Of a stretch of 64,000 nt of DNA, positions 7,372-16,704 are shown one piece after another. The position numbers were made by a program, and so were the translations under genes. The notes below the pieces were generated by a model. That model saw nothing but the letters and a program-made list of their open reading frames with translations. It had not been told where the DNA came from and ran no database searches. The first letter of the stretch is position 1; the number at the start of each line of letters is the position of its first letter. The DNA lies in assembly GCF_019551475.1 (NCBI RefSeq), contig NZ_CP047159.1, forward strand, positions 186,001 to 250,000, read 5' to 3'. The stretch comes from Prevotella sp. Rep29 (lineage in GTDB: Bacteria > Bacteroidota > Bacteroidia > Bacteroidales > Bacteroidaceae).

Positions 7372-9435
7372 ATGGAGCAGAAAAAGTATAAGCGGACGAC
7401 AGTCACATCGGCATTGCCTTATGCCAATGGGGGTATTCATATCGGACATCTGGCGGGTGTTTATGTGCCTGCAGATATTTATGTGCGTTACCTGCGTTTG
7501 AAAAAAGAGGAGGTGATGTTCGTCGGTGGTTCTGACGAACATGGTGTGCCTATCACCATCCGTGCCCGAAAGGAAGGGGTCACGCCTCAGGATATCGTTG
7601 ACCGCTATCATCAGCTTATTAAGGATTCGTTTGAGGAATTTGGCATTTCGTTTGATGTTTATAGTCGGACGACGAGTAAGACGCATCATGAGATGGCGTC
7701 GGCTTTCTTTCGCAAGCTTTATGACGAGGGGAAGTTGACGGAGGAAACGACGGAGCAGTATTATGACGAGGAGGCTCATCAGTTTCTGGCTGACCGTTAT
7801 ATCACGGGTGAATGTCCGCATTGTCATAACACGGGGGCTTATGGCGACCAGTGTGAGAAATGTGGTCGCGACCTCTCGCCAACGGAACTGATTAATCCGA
7901 AATCGACCATCAGCGGTTCGGTGCCTGTCATGAAGGGGACGAAGAACTGGTATCTGCCGCTCAATGAATATCAGGAGTGGCTGAAGGGGTGGATTCTCGA
8001 CGGGCATAAAGAGTGGCGTTCGAATGTCTATGGGCAGTGTAAGTCGTGGCTTGATATGGATCTTCAGCCTCGGGCGATGACCCGCGATTTGAACTGGGGC
8101 ATTCCCGTGCCGGTTGAAGGGGCTGAGGGAAAGGTGCTCTACGTGTGGTTTGACGCACCTATCGGCTATGTATCCAATACGAAAGAACTGTGTGAAAGCA
8201 ATCCCGCGCGTTGGGGCGATTGGCAGAAATGGTGGCAGGATGAGGATACGCGGCTCGTTCACTTCATCGGTAAGGACAATATCGTGTTCCACTGCATTAT
8301 CTTCCCCGTGATGATGAAGGCGCATGGTAGCTATATCATGCCCGACAATGTGCCTGCCAATGAGTTCCTCAATCTGGAGAACGACAAGATTTCCACCTCG
8401 CGCAACTGGGCAATCTGGCTGCACGAATATCTCCGCGACTTCCCGGGAAAGCAGGATGTGTTGCGCTATGTGCTCACTGCGAATGCGCCGGAGACGAAGG
8501 ACAATAATTTTACGTGGCGCGATTTTCAGGATCGTAACAACAACGAACTAGTGGCGGTATATGGCAACTTTGTCAACCGTGCGCTGCAACTCACTAAGAA
8601 ATATTGGGATGGCGTGGTGCCGGCATGTGGCGAACTGACCGATGTGGACCGCCATGCGATAGAGGAGTTTAAAGATGTCAAGGCGAAGGTGGAGAACCTT
8701 CTTGATGCGTTTAAGTTCCGCGATGCACAGTTTGAGGCGATGAACCTGGCGCGTATTGGTAATCGCTATATTACGGAATGTGAGCCGTGGAAAGTGTGGA
8801 AGACTGACCCGAAGCGTGTCGAGACGATTCTTTACATCTCGTTGCAGCTGGTTGCCAATCTGGCTATCGCTTTCGAGCCGTTCCTGCCGTTCTCTTCGAA
8901 AAAGCTGCGCGAACTGATCAATATGGCAGATTTTGACTGGAGCCAGCTCGGACAGACTGATTTGCTCCCCGCCGGACACCAGCTGGCAGAGCCCGCTTTG
9001 TTGTTTGAGAAGATTGAAGATGAAACCATTGAGGCGCAGCTCAAGCGCCTTGACGACATTCGCAAAGCCAATGGGGCAGCCAACTATCAGGCGGCACCCA
9101 TCAAGGAAACCATCGCATTCGAGGACTTCGAGAAGCTGGATATCCGTGTCGGGCACGTCAAAGCATGCGAGAAGGTCAAGAAAGCCAACAAACTGTTGAG
9201 GTTCACACTCGATGACGGCAGTGGCACCGACCGCACCATCGTCAGCGGCATAGCCAAATATTACGAGCCGGAAGAGTTGGTAGGCAAAGACATCCTTTTC
9301 ATAGCCAACCTTGCTCCCCGCCAGCTGATGGGCATTGAGAGCCAGGGCATGATTCTCTCTGCCGAAGACTGCGACGGAAGTCTCAGCGTTACCACTCTGC
9401 TGAAGGGTGTAAAACCCGGTTCGCAAGTGGGATAG
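7372..9435 (+). CDS. metG: Methionyl-tRNA synthetase with C-terminal tRNA-binding domain
   Basis: A class I aminoacyl-tRNA synthetase of 687 residues that charges tRNA-Met in the cytoplasm. The HIGH motif is at 23-26, the zinc knuckle CPHCHNTG...CEKCG at about 145-165, and the KMSKS loop appears as KISTS at 339-343. Residues about 583-687 form the OB-fold tRNA-binding domain ([29 protein letters not shown]). This two-part long form is usual in Bacteroidetes. ATG 7372 places the HIGH motif at the normal distance from the N-terminus. The gene stands alone between a strong promoter and a strong terminator. Identification is secure. Confidence 0.98.
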   Translation: MEQKKYKRTTVTSALPYANGGIHIGHLAGVYVPADIYVRYLRLKKEEVMFVGGSDEHGVPITIRARKEGVTPQDIVDRYHQLIKDSFEEFGISFDVYSRTTSKTHHEMASAFFRKLYDEGKLTEETTEQYYDEEAHQFLADRYITGECPHCHNTGAYGDQCEKCGRDLSPTELINPKSTISGSVPVMKGTKNWYLPLNEYQEWLKGWILDGHKEWRSNVYGQCKSWLDMDLQPRAMTRDLNWGIPVPVEGAEGKVLYVWFDAPIGYVSNTKELCESNPARWGDWQKWWQDEDTRLVHFIGKDNIVFHCIIFPVMMKAHGSYIMPDNVPANEFLNLENDKISTSRNWAIWLHEYLRDFPGKQDVLRYVLTANAPETKDNNFTWRDFQDRNNNELVAVYGNFVNRALQLTKKYWDGVVPACGELTDVDRHAIEEFKDVKAKVENLLDAFKFRDAQFEAMNLARIGNRYITECEPWKVWKTDPKRVETILYISLQLVANLAIAFEPFLPFSSKKLRELINMADFDWSQLGQTDLLPAGHQLAEPALLFEKIEDETIEAQLKRLDDIRKANGAANYQAAPIKETIAFEDFEKLDIRVGHVKACEKVKKANKLLRFTLDDGSGTDRTIVSGIAKYYEPEELVGKDILFIANLAPRQLMGIESQGMILSAEDCDGSLSVTTLLKGVKPGSQVG

Positions 9436-9457
9436 ACATTATTATTGCAATATAAAA

Positions 9458-9500
9458 GGGGCACCTCCAACTTTCGGAGGTGCCCCTTTATTTTGTTGTT
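9458..9500 (+). terminator. Intrinsic terminator of metG
   Basis: Stem GGGGCACCTCC 9458-9468 pairs perfectly with GGAGGTGCCCC 9476-9486 over a 7-base loop, followed by a T-rich tract. An A-run on the other side could also serve the convergent minus-strand gene ending at 9547. Confidence 0.93.
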
Positions 9501-9546
9501 TCGTTCCGTAAACATTATTCCCTAGTCGGTCTGAGGCTGCTTAGGG

Positions 9547-10776
9547 TTAGTTTCGTTGTCTTTTCACTCGCAGTTTGAGTCGTTCGATGGCTTTGTCGAG
9601 CGATTCTGTGGGTTCGATGATGTTGTCTGCTCCCCAGAAGTTGGGGTCGTTGAAGTATTCCACTTTGTCGTAGAGTTTGTCTCTCCGGCTGAACGAGTCG
9701 CGTCCCCGAATGGGTCGTATGGCTTCCTCCTGCCGGTCGGTGACGACAAATTCGCTGATGACGGTGAAGGGCGACGAGAAGAGTTTCCGCTTCCAGTCGC
9801 AGTTGAATCGCATCACGTTGCGGATGTAGCTCAGGTGGGTCTCGTCTTGCTCGGTGCGATAGTCGATGACGAAACTGAGTTCCCGTGGTCGGAAGCGGAG
9901 TGAGAGGGGTTTATGGACAAGCATGGAGGTGGTGGCACGTCCGGGATGGCTCATGTCCAACTCCATCTCCACACGGGTGAAGGCGAGTGTCTGCTGGTCG
10001 ATGTAGAGCGTTGCGAAAAACAGGGCGTAGATGCGTTGTATGTGTGGTGTCATCTTGACGACATATTGCATTCTGTCGCCGAGCATGACGGGGTTGTCCA
10101 ATTCGAAATGATAGTTGGGCATATCGTCTTCATAGAAGAGCATCTCGTTGTTTTTCAGCACGTCGGCAATGACGGGCATCGTGGGACCACCCATCAGTTT
10201 CACGCCCAGCGTGTCGGCGGGCTTCATGTTCAGCAGCCGTCTGCCTCGCGTGATGGCAACGGCATCCTGATTGGTGTTTTGCATGGTGTAGGGCGTCTTG
10301 TAAACATCAACCACTGCCTCGCTGATTGAGATGAACTGTCGCCGTTTCTGCACGGTTTCGCGGTAGAAACCTTTGTAGAGCAGGGGCACTGTGCTGTAGT
10401 TTCCAGGCACTTTCTGGAGCGCCTTTCTTACGATATCCTCCGCTGATAGCGGCGTGACTGTGATTTCGTTGAGGCGGATGCTGTTCGGCTGCAGGTTGAT
10501 TTCTATCCGCTGCTGCTCGGTGTTGCTGAGCGCGATGCGTCTGGTCCTATATCCCAGCATGGATGCTTTGAGTTGGTCGGGGCGACGGTTCAGTTTGATG
10601 GTGAACAGTCCCTGTTCGTTGGTCACGGTTCCTGTACCGCCGATGGTCACACTGACGTGCGACAGCGCTTTCCCGTTCGTCTGGTCCTTCACAACGCCAC
10701 TGACCACATACAGCTGTTGTGCCTGCATCACCGTGAAGGCGGCAGTCATGATGAGGAATATAACAAATCTTTTCAT
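9547..10776 (-). CDS. Secreted carboxypeptidase-regulatory-like domain protein
   Basis: A protein of 409 residues counted from ATG 10776, where a clear signal peptide begins (MKRFVIFLIMTAAFTVMQAQ); a longer upstream reading has no support. Residues about 25-105 resemble the CarboxypepD_reg-like beta-sandwich (VSGVVKDQTNGKALSHVSVTIGG...GYRTRRIALS) common at the N-terminus of Bacteroidetes surface proteins. The remainder, with basic-rich segments and a C-terminus ending in KRQRN, has no motif I recognise, and its function is unknown. It is probably exported to the periplasm or outer membrane. It is a single gene with its own candidate promoter. Confidence 0.8.
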   Translation of the reverse strand: MKRFVIFLIMTAAFTVMQAQQLYVVSGVVKDQTNGKALSHVSVTIGGTGTVTNEQGLFTIKLNRRPDQLKASMLGYRTRRIALSNTEQQRIEINLQPNSIRLNEITVTPLSAEDIVRKALQKVPGNYSTVPLLYKGFYRETVQKRRQFISISEAVVDVYKTPYTMQNTNQDAVAITRGRRLLNMKPADTLGVKLMGGPTMPVIADVLKNNEMLFYEDDMPNYHFELDNPVMLGDRMQYVVKMTPHIQRIYALFFATLYIDQQTLAFTRVEMELDMSHPGRATTSMLVHKPLSLRFRPRELSFVIDYRTEQDETHLSYIRNVMRFNCDWKRKLFSSPFTVISEFVVTDRQEEAIRPIRGRDSFSRRDKLYDKVEYFNDPNFWGADNIIEPTESLDKAIERLKLRVKRQRN

Positions 10777-10805
10777 AGGCATCTCGGTTGGTTCATGTGA
10801 TAAGG

Positions 10806-10813
10806 CAAAGATA
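10806..10813 (-). promoter_or_regulatory. -7 box for the 10776 gene
   Basis: TATCTTTG on the minus strand lies 29 bases before ATG 10776. The -33 element is weak. Confidence 0.5.
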
Positions 10814-10879
10814 GCACAAAAAAATGAAATTCCCAATTATTTGTCACTGTTTTTTACTTCGTTGGGGTGAGGATGATGA

Positions 10880-10922
10880 AAAAGCGGGGCAGACTTCCTG
10901 GAAAATCTGCCCCGCTTTCTTT
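10880..10922 (-). terminator. Terminator of the HTH/membrane operon
   Basis: GCGGGGCAGA 10884-10893 pairs with TCTGCCCCGC 10906-10915 and is followed on the minus strand by a T run. The plus-strand side is also T-rich. Confidence 0.88.
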
Positions 10923-10937
10923 TATGGCTGCCGATCG

Positions 10938-11225
10938 TTAAGGCTTGATGTAGCTTTTCAGCGCTTCAACGTATGCTTCGAAAGCCCGCAGCCCCTGTCG
11001 TGTGAGACGGCAGGTGGTACGCGGTTTCTTGCCGTTGAACGATTTCTCTACCTCAATATATCCTGCTTGCGACAGCTTGTCTAACTGCACGCTGAGGTTG
11101 CCGGCGGTTGCTCCTGTCTGTTCTTTGATATAGACGAAGTCTGCCTCCTCAACATTGATGAGCAGAGAGACGACTGCCAGTCGAAGCTCGCTGTGGAGTA
11201 GAGGGTCTAATGCTGGGAACAACAT
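10938..11225 (-). CDS. Winged-helix transcriptional regulator
   Basis: A compact 95-residue protein that fits the MarR/ArsR-like winged-helix group (HTH_34 type): LHSELRLAVVSLLI opens helix 1, GATAGNLSVQLDKLSQAGYIEVEKSF is the recognition helix and wing start, and TCRLTRQGLRAFEAYVEAL is the dimerisation helix. No metal-binding cysteines are seen. It is the last gene of a three-gene minus-strand operon (small peptide, membrane protein, regulator), with 12 bases between it and the membrane protein gene. Pairing of such regulators with small membrane proteins is common in Bacteroidetes, and control of its own operon is likely. The signal it senses is unknown. Confidence 0.85.
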   Translation of the reverse strand: MLFPALDPLLHSELRLAVVSLLINVEEADFVYIKEQTGATAGNLSVQLDKLSQAGYIEVEKSFNGKKPRTTCRLTRQGLRAFEAYVEALKSYIKP

Positions 11226-11237
11226 GCTGCGTCCTCC

Positions 11238-11864
11238 TTATTTTTGATTCTGAAAATGAACGATAAGACCAGGAATGACAAGTCCGATGAAAGCTACGCC
11301 AGCCATTATATACATCTGCTCGACCCAAGGATAATGCATGGCCAAAAAGTAGCCGCCAACACCTGCGATAATGCCGCAAATCAGGAAAACACGGCTTTTC
11401 AGCACGAAGCCTGTGATTGTGGAGCCAAAGCCGTAACACAAACAAATGACGCTCGTGATGTTGATATAGACCTGCTTGTCGGGAACAACCCATTCGGCAG
11501 GAATCCAGCCCACCCCAGCCATGAAAAGTGTCCAGCCAATCAGCGAAGCGATGATGCCAAACGTAGCCCATACATGCCCGATTGTCTTGCCGACAAAAGA
11601 TGGAGGGGCATTCTCCTGTCGCTTTTCGATAATAAGGTTGCCAATCAGTCCGATTATCGCCATCAGGAACCACAGGGCATTCCATACGGGGCCGCCGTGA
11701 TGTTTCCATAAGTAGGCAATCAACAAGGCAAAGATGGTGACAAGCAGTCCCCACCAAATCATCGGCAGTGCCGAATTTTTCTTTATCATGCGCTGACTCT
11801 GTTCTATTTGTTCCGCGATGATTTCCAGACTGCGCTCGGCAGTCAGTTTGTTATTGTTTTCCAT
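11238..11864 (-). CDS. Six-helix inner-membrane protein of unknown function
   Basis: A protein of 208 residues with a soluble N-terminal helix (LTAERSLEIIAEQIEQSQRMI) and about six hydrophobic spans (PMIWWGLLVTIFALLIAYLW onward). No catalytic motif is recognisable. It starts 4 bases after the stop of the 53-residue peptide gene and ends 12 bases before the winged-helix regulator, so the three probably share one transcript. It may be sensed or controlled together with the regulator; no substrate can be assigned. Confidence 0.8.
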   Translation of the reverse strand: MENNNKLTAERSLEIIAEQIEQSQRMIKKNSALPMIWWGLLVTIFALLIAYLWKHHGGPVWNALWFLMAIIGLIGNLIIEKRQENAPPSFVGKTIGHVWATFGIIASLIGWTLFMAGVGWIPAEWVVPDKQVYINITSVICLCYGFGSTITGFVLKSRVFLICGIIAGVGGYFLAMHYPWVEQMYIMAGVAFIGLVIPGLIVHFQNQK

Positions 11865-11868
11865 GTCC

Positions 11869-12030
11869 TCAGTCGTTTAAGTTGATAAATTCCGTGATTA
11901 CTCTCTCTTTGCCGTCGGGATAGGTGCTATGCGCACCAGACGGCTCTTTTGCCACGCACATGGTTGATAGCGCCACGGCGATAATGGGCAGTTGAATGAT
12001 TGCTGTCATAAGCCATTTTTTTAGGTTCAT
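11869..12030 (-). CDS. Small membrane-anchored or exported peptide
   Basis: A 53-residue peptide from ATG 12030, chosen because the hydrophobic segment begins there (MNLKKWLMTAIIQLPIIAVALSTMCVA). The remainder is short and polar (KEPSGAHSTYPDGKERVITEFINLND). It could be a signal peptide with a short secreted tail, or a single-span protein. First gene of the regulator operon, directly behind the promoter at 12071-12102. I do not recognise a family. Confidence 0.6.
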   Translation of the reverse strand: MNLKKWLMTAIIQLPIIAVALSTMCVAKEPSGAHSTYPDGKERVITEFINLND

Positions 12031-12070
12031 TACTTTTTTACATTTTGTGGTGTGGTGTTCGAACACGGTG

Positions 12071-12102
12071 CAAAGATAAATAAGTTTATAATATAAACCA
12101 AA
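12071..12102 (-). promoter_or_regulatory. Promoter of the HTH/membrane operon
   Basis: On the minus strand TTTG (12099-12102), 20 bases and TATCTTTG (12071-12078) fit the Bacteroidetes consensus. ATG 12030 is 40 bases downstream. Confidence 0.7.
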
Positions 12103-12255
12103 TTATTTTGTAAATTTCTTCCTTTCAGGATGTATTTTTAACATTTTCGGTGTGAATCCTGTCGGTTTTCGTAGGGGCAGGGAGTGGGGTGGAGGAGTTT
12201 TTCTGAAATGAAAAAAGTGGACTTTCCGGGCGTTCCGGTCAGGTATGGTGATGCT

Positions 12256-12402
12256 TGTATAAACATACAGGAAAGGACGTATAAATATGTAGTAGAACTT
12301 TCGTTTTCCAAAAGTTCAACTTTTGGAAAGCACTATTTAATACGTTGAAAATCAATGGTTTGCAAATAGTGTCTCGGTCGTTCTGCAATTGCATGAATAT
12401 AC
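12256..12402. repeat. Dispersed intergenic repeat, copy 1
   Basis: Shares its sequence order with 32949-33167: TATAAACATACAG, then TATAAATATG, then GAACTTTCG, then a palindrome (CCAAAAGTTCAACTTTTGG here), then TTGCAAA, ending in GCATGAATATACA. It fills most of the gene-free stretch 12103-12435, in which I see no coding signal. Confidence 0.7.
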
Positions 12403-12435
12403 AATCGGGGCGAGACGCGGAGCAGACGGTTTTGA

Positions 12436-12468
12436 CAAAAAAACGGGTCGATTGGTGTATCGACCCGT
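12436..12468 (-). terminator. Terminator of the TonB-type receptor gene
   Basis: ACGGGTCGAT 12443-12452 pairs with ATCGACCCGT 12459-12468 over a 6-base loop. On the minus strand seven T residues follow. Confidence 0.92.
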
Positions 12469-12511
12469 ACGAAGGAGAATTACATATATATTATATAATG
12501 TGGATAGTCTT

Positions 12512-15010
12512 TTAGTCTTCTATGCCGCTTCCGTATCCGCTTCCTGCGGCAGGATCATCGTTTTGCATGTTGTTGTCCTGGCGTTGTCTCTTGCCTTTCA
12601 TGTTACCGAAGTTCCAGGTGACTGTGAGGTTCACGTTGCGTCCGTTGCGCCAGAATTTCTGGTGGCGTTTGAATCCGTCACCTTCTGTCACGATTTCCCA
12701 TTTCCGGGTGTTGAACACGTCACGACAGTTGAGGGCGATGGTGAGTGCTTTATTGAAGAAATTCTTGCGTGCACCGATTTCCACTCCCCAGTTAGGCTTT
12801 CTGTAGCCTTGTGTGATGACCTGTTTTGCGCGGTAGCTTCCTGTCACTTGGAATGTCATGTCGTATGGCAGGATGATGGATGCCATTGAGCGGATGTTCC
12901 ATGTGAAGTTGTCGTTTCCTTCGCCCGTCACGGTCTGTCCGTCGATGTCATAACTGAATCCGTTCAGCTTGTAGTAGTAGGCATTGGCAGTGGTCGTGAG
13001 GTCGAGTATGCGGAAGAATTTGTTCTTGAGCACCATTTCCAGACCTGTGCTTTGGCTTTTTGCCACGTTTCGGTTGGTCTGGTACATCACGCCGTCCGTG
13101 GAACTTTGCCAGCGGATGCGCTGGATGACGTCGGTCGTCGGTCGGTAGTAGGCGCTGAGCAACAGGGAGTGAGCCGTCCACTGTTTCAGATAGTTGAGTG
13201 AGAACGAGTGGGAGTATTCGGGTGTCAGCTCCGGGTTTCCGAACTGTACCATCGATGCGTCCTGCGTGTTTTTGAACGAGTTGAGTTCGCCTCCCCACGG
13301 TCTGCGCAGTCGTCGGGTGTAGTTCAGTTGCAGCTGTTGTGTCTCCGTGAGTTGGTACGACATGAATATGCTTGGGAAGAGTTGGAAGTAGTCCTTCTTG
13401 AATGCCGGCTCGCGCAGGCTCGGGTCGTGTTCCTGTTCCCATGAATAGCTCTCGGTGTTCACACGCCAGTATTCTCCGCGCAGTCCGCCCATCAGTCCGA
13501 ACTTACCGAAGTTGTAGGTCAGTGTCAGATAGAGTGCGTGCACGTCGAGGTCGTAGATGAAGCGGTTGAAATAAGCGCGGTCTTCCACGGCGTTCCTTCC
13601 CTCCCACGATGTTTGGTCGAGCCATGACTCCTGCGGCGTGTTCTCGTGCGAGAACCGTCCTTGATAGCCCGTCTGCAGCTTCAGTTTGTCGGTGATAGGG
13701 TTCTCATAGTCGAGTTTCATCTCCCACGCCCGGTTGCGTATGAACATGGGGCGGTACTGATAGCTGTAGGTTGTGGGTGTGATGTCGTCGAAGTAGTAGG
13801 TGGAGTCGCGGTAATAGTTCTCATTGTCGCTGACCCATCGGTTGAAGTTGACGACAAAGTCGAGGTAGTGGCGGTCGGTGAAGCTGTGGCGGTAGTTGAA
13901 CTCCCCGTAGTACATGTGCATGTCGCCTTCTCCGCTGTTGTGTCGGTACATGACGTACGTGTCGTTTGGTGCTCCGATCGTGCCGTAGTGGTAAGGCATA
14001 ATATTATTATTGTGGAACTTTCCGTGCATCATCATTCCGCTGAGCGTGAAGTCGTCCTTCTTCGTGGCGTGCCATGTGATGCCGGCGCGTGTGAAGAGGT
14101 TGTTTCCCTGGTTCTTCGACGTGCCGTCATAGTTCTGGTAGATGCCTGTCTTGAGATATTCCTGTCGGCTCATGCTGCCGCCTTTGCCGTTTCGGTGGCG
14201 GAATCCCAGGTTCAGATAGGCGTCGAAGAGCGAGCTGTTGTAGTTGATATTCCCGCTCAGGTTGGCACCTCCCCGCGTGTTGGCTCCTGCCTGTAAGGAA
14301 CCATAATATCCCGCTTTCCGTTCTTTTTTCAGGATGATATTGATGATGCCGGCGCTTCCTTCTGCTGAGAATTTGGCAGAAGGGTTGTCGATGACCTCAA
14401 TGCGCTCGATACTTTCAGCCGGCAGCTGCTGCAGAATCTGTGCACGGTTGTCGGCTGTCAGTCCGCTGGCTTTTCCGTTGATCCATACTTCCACGCTGGA
14501 GTTGCCGCGCAGAGAGACGTTTCCGTCGTTGTCCACCTCTACCGAGGGGATGTTTTCGAGCACTTCCGATGCCGAGCCTCCGGCGTTGGCAATGTCCTGT
14601 GTCACGTCGAACGATTTGCGGTCCACTTCCAGTTTCACCGTCGAGCGCTGTCCTGTGACAGTCACTTCGGTAATCAGTTTGGCATCTTCAGCGATGTAGA
14701 GTGCTGCATACGTGTGGACGCGCTTCTCCGGCGTGATGGCGAGGTTGCGCTTCAGCTCCTTATAGCCTACGTACGAAATGTTCAGCGTATATTCACCGTC
14801 GGGTATTCCAGTGAGGTTGAATGCACCGTTTTCATCGGTGATCCCTCCTTTTACCATTTTAGTGTCATTACGTTTAGTCACTACGATGTTGACGAACGGC
14901 ATCGGTTCGTCAGTCGCCTTGTCCAATACTTTACCTTTAATGCTGCCTTGTGCCGCTGCAGTCAGCGTGCCGGCGCATATTGCCAATAGTAATAAAATCC
15001 TTTTCATCAT
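12512..15010 (-). CDS. TonB-dependent-receptor-like outer membrane beta-barrel protein
   Basis: An 832-residue outer-membrane protein. The signal peptide is MMKRILLLLAICAGTLTAAAQ. Next come a carboxypeptidase-regulatory-like domain (GSIKGKVLDKATDEPMPFVN, about 22-105), a plug domain (ASEVLENIPSVEVDNDGNVSLRG...ESIERIEVIDNPSAKF, about 150-235) and a large beta-barrel. The pattern fits the OMP_b-brl_3 group rather than SusC. The C-terminus (rich in Q, N, D and G, ending GSGYGSGIED) extends beyond a normal barrel-closing strand. No SusD-like partner is adjacent, so it is not an obvious polysaccharide-utilisation pair. The substrate is unknown; import or adhesion roles are possible. Confidence 0.88.
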   Translation of the reverse strand: MMKRILLLLAICAGTLTAAAQGSIKGKVLDKATDEPMPFVNIVVTKRNDTKMVKGGITDENGAFNLTGIPDGEYTLNISYVGYKELKRNLAITPEKRVHTYAALYIAEDAKLITEVTVTGQRSTVKLEVDRKSFDVTQDIANAGGSASEVLENIPSVEVDNDGNVSLRGNSSVEVWINGKASGLTADNRAQILQQLPAESIERIEVIDNPSAKFSAEGSAGIINIILKKERKAGYYGSLQAGANTRGGANLSGNINYNSSLFDAYLNLGFRHRNGKGGSMSRQEYLKTGIYQNYDGTSKNQGNNLFTRAGITWHATKKDDFTLSGMMMHGKFHNNNIMPYHYGTIGAPNDTYVMYRHNSGEGDMHMYYGEFNYRHSFTDRHYLDFVVNFNRWVSDNENYYRDSTYYFDDITPTTYSYQYRPMFIRNRAWEMKLDYENPITDKLKLQTGYQGRFSHENTPQESWLDQTSWEGRNAVEDRAYFNRFIYDLDVHALYLTLTYNFGKFGLMGGLRGEYWRVNTESYSWEQEHDPSLREPAFKKDYFQLFPSIFMSYQLTETQQLQLNYTRRLRRPWGGELNSFKNTQDASMVQFGNPELTPEYSHSFSLNYLKQWTAHSLLLSAYYRPTTDVIQRIRWQSSTDGVMYQTNRNVAKSQSTGLEMVLKNKFFRILDLTTTANAYYYKLNGFSYDIDGQTVTGEGNDNFTWNIRSMASIILPYDMTFQVTGSYRAKQVITQGYRKPNWGVEIGARKNFFNKALTIALNCRDVFNTRKWEIVTEGDGFKRHQKFWRNGRNVNLTVTWNFGNMKGKRQRQDNNMQNDDPAAGSGYGSGIED

Positions 15011-15103
15011 GTTGCTTAGACAAAGTTTGTGGGGAGAGGTTTAATTATGTATGTTTTTTTTATTCAATCCGTAGGGGCGAGTCGGTGGGTCCGTCCGGTT
15101 TTT

Positions 15104-16333
15104 TTATTCAATGATGAGCGTGGTGAGGCTTTCTTCCCGGAATATTTCGCAAGCCACCTGCTGCAGTTGCAGTGCCGTAACCTCATCGATGCGCTGGCAG
15201 AGCGTCTGCATATCTTGTTCGGCAGCGTTGAAGAGCATGGCTTTTCCGAAGTCGAGCGCCATTTGTTCGTGCGACTCCGCTCCCAGAGCTATCTGTCCTT
15301 TGATTTGTTTCTTGGCAGCTTTGATTTGTGTGTCGGTGAGTTGTGTGTCACACATGTGCTGCAGTTCTTTGTGAATCAGTCTGAGACACTTCTGCACGTT
15401 TTGTTTTTCGGCGGCGAAGCAGACGCTCCACACCCCCGTGTCGAGGTAGTAGGCGTGGGTGCTTTCCACGTTATATACCAGTGCTTTCTTCTCGCGCAGC
15501 ATGTTGTTGAACCGGGCGTTGCTTGCAGGACCTCCGAGAATGTTGTTCAGCAGATAGAGGGAAATCCTGTTGGGGTGGTTCAGGCTGTAGCTTCTGCTTC
15601 CCACCATGACGTGTGCAAGGTGAGTGTGGTGTTTGAGCGTGATGGTTTCAGCATGTGTGTCAGTAATTTGTGCGTGAGGGACTGTTACTGCCGGCAAGTT
15701 GTCGGCAGGCCGCTCAGGCGTGTATTTCTGCAGCAGGGCAACAAGCTTCTTGAAATCAATGTCGCCATAGGCGAAAAACACGGCGTTGTCCGTCCTGTAG
15801 TGTTTGTCGCGGAAACGGCTGAGCATCTGCGGCGTGTAAGTCTTCAGCTGTTGGGTCTTCCCGAGAATGCTGTGCCCGAGCGGATGTCCCTTGAAGAGAA
15901 TGTTTTCGAACTCGTCGTAGATAAGTTCTGCCGGCGAGTCGTTGAACGTCTCTATCTCATCGCCTACCACGTCGATTTCCTTGCAGAGCTCGCTCTCCGG
16001 ATAACTGGCATGAAACACAATGTCTGCCAGAATCTCTACCGCCTTGGCGGTGTATTGTTTCAGCAGAGCGGCATAATATACCGTATGTTCTTTGGTGGTA
16101 AAGGCGTTGAGCTCTGCGCCCAAAGCTTCGAGCGTATTGGTCAGATGCCAAGCTTTGCGGTGCTTGGTACCTTTGAATGCCATGTGTTCGCAAAGGTGTG
16201 CTATGCCGTACTCTTGTGGCTCCTCGTGCCTGCTCCCGGCAGCTATCTGGAATCCGCAATACAGAATCGGCGACTCTGCCGGTTGGTGTATGACCCTCAG
16301 TCCGTTGGGTAATGTCAGTGTGTTGTATCTCAT
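15104..16333 (-). CDS. M16 family zinc peptidase (single-domain form)
   Basis: A 409-residue protein of the pitrilysin/processing-peptidase family. The inverted zinc motif HLCEH is at 46-50, and E126 in GDEIETFNDSP lies 76 residues after the second His, the expected spacing for the third ligand. The C-terminal half is the usual non-catalytic M16_C domain. No signal peptide is visible (MRYNTLTLPNGLRVIHQP), so it is probably cytoplasmic. Length matches the half-size bacterial M16 enzymes that work as dimers. Proposed role is degradation of oligopeptides. Confidence 0.92.
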   Translation of the reverse strand: MRYNTLTLPNGLRVIHQPAESPILYCGFQIAAGSRHEEPQEYGIAHLCEHMAFKGTKHRKAWHLTNTLEALGAELNAFTTKEHTVYYAALLKQYTAKAVEILADIVFHASYPESELCKEIDVVGDEIETFNDSPAELIYDEFENILFKGHPLGHSILGKTQQLKTYTPQMLSRFRDKHYRTDNAVFFAYGDIDFKKLVALLQKYTPERPADNLPAVTVPHAQITDTHAETITLKHHTHLAHVMVGSRSYSLNHPNRISLYLLNNILGGPASNARFNNMLREKKALVYNVESTHAYYLDTGVWSVCFAAEKQNVQKCLRLIHKELQHMCDTQLTDTQIKAAKKQIKGQIALGAESHEQMALDFGKAMLFNAAEQDMQTLCQRIDEVTALQLQQVACEIFREESLTTLIIE

Positions 16334-16391
16334 GCTGTTTTTATTCTCTCCTTCAAAGGGAGCGCTTATTCTCTTTTTGAAAAAAGCGGTG

Positions 16392-16423
16392 CAAAAGTAA
16401 GCAAAGAAATCTGTTTGTCCAAA
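16392..16423 (-). promoter_or_regulatory. Promoter of the M16 peptidase gene
   Basis: On the minus strand TTTG (16420-16423), 20 bases, then TACTTTTG (16392-16399), 58 bases before the start codon. Confidence 0.6.
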
Positions 16424-16457
16424 TTTTCTCCATCAGATTTTCTTTACAGGCAAAAGG

Positions 16458-16544
16458 ATAAGTTCCAGTAAAAATAAAAAAGGTTTTATTTTGTATTTTT
16501 CGCTGTCGCTCAACAACTCGTGTTCTCGCTAAATCGTAACTTTG
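16458..16544 (+). repeat. Hairpin-promoter module B with expanded spacer
   Basis: Related to 16621-16696 but with about 24 extra bases between TTTG (16490-16493) and TAACTTTG (16537-16544). The 43-base spacing should abolish promoter function. Confidence 0.65.
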
Positions 16545-16620
16545 AATAAGTTAGGCTGCGTCTCGGTAATAAAAAAGAATGTGATTCTTTTTGTATTTCA
16601 CTCAACTTGCACTAACTTTG
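16545..16620 (+). repeat. Hairpin-promoter module A (third copy in window)
   Basis: Palindrome AAAAAGAATGTGATTCTTTTT, then TTTG 16590-16593, 19 bases and TAACTTTG 16613-16620. It matches the modules before metG, although the palindrome arms differ in sequence while pairing is kept. The promoter consensus is intact. Confidence 0.8.
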
Positions 16621-16696
16621 AATAAGTTCCTCACGCTCGACAATAAAAATAAAAATGGCTTTTATTTTGTATTGTTCTCGCTAAATCGTAACTTTG
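16621..16696 (+). promoter_or_regulatory. Hairpin-promoter module B: promoter of the SpmAB-type gene
   Basis: A/T palindrome, TTTG 16666-16669, 19-base spacer, TAACTTTG 16689-16696. The box ends 8 bases before ATG 16705, so the transcript would have almost no leader. Confidence 0.75.
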
Positions 16697-16704
16697 CAGG
16701 CGTT

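Noticed and set aside
7336..8424. Long minus-strand open frame over metG (362 codons)
   Set aside because: Lies opposite the conserved catalytic core of metG and has no recognisable protein features; a shadow of codon usage.
8548..9426. Minus-strand open frame of 292 codons over the end of metG
   Set aside because: Antisense to the tRNA-binding domain; no promoter or family signature.
15029..16312. Plus-strand open frame of 427 codons opposite the M16 peptidase
   Set aside because: The minus strand has the HLCEH motif and correct ligand spacing; the plus frame shows no domain.
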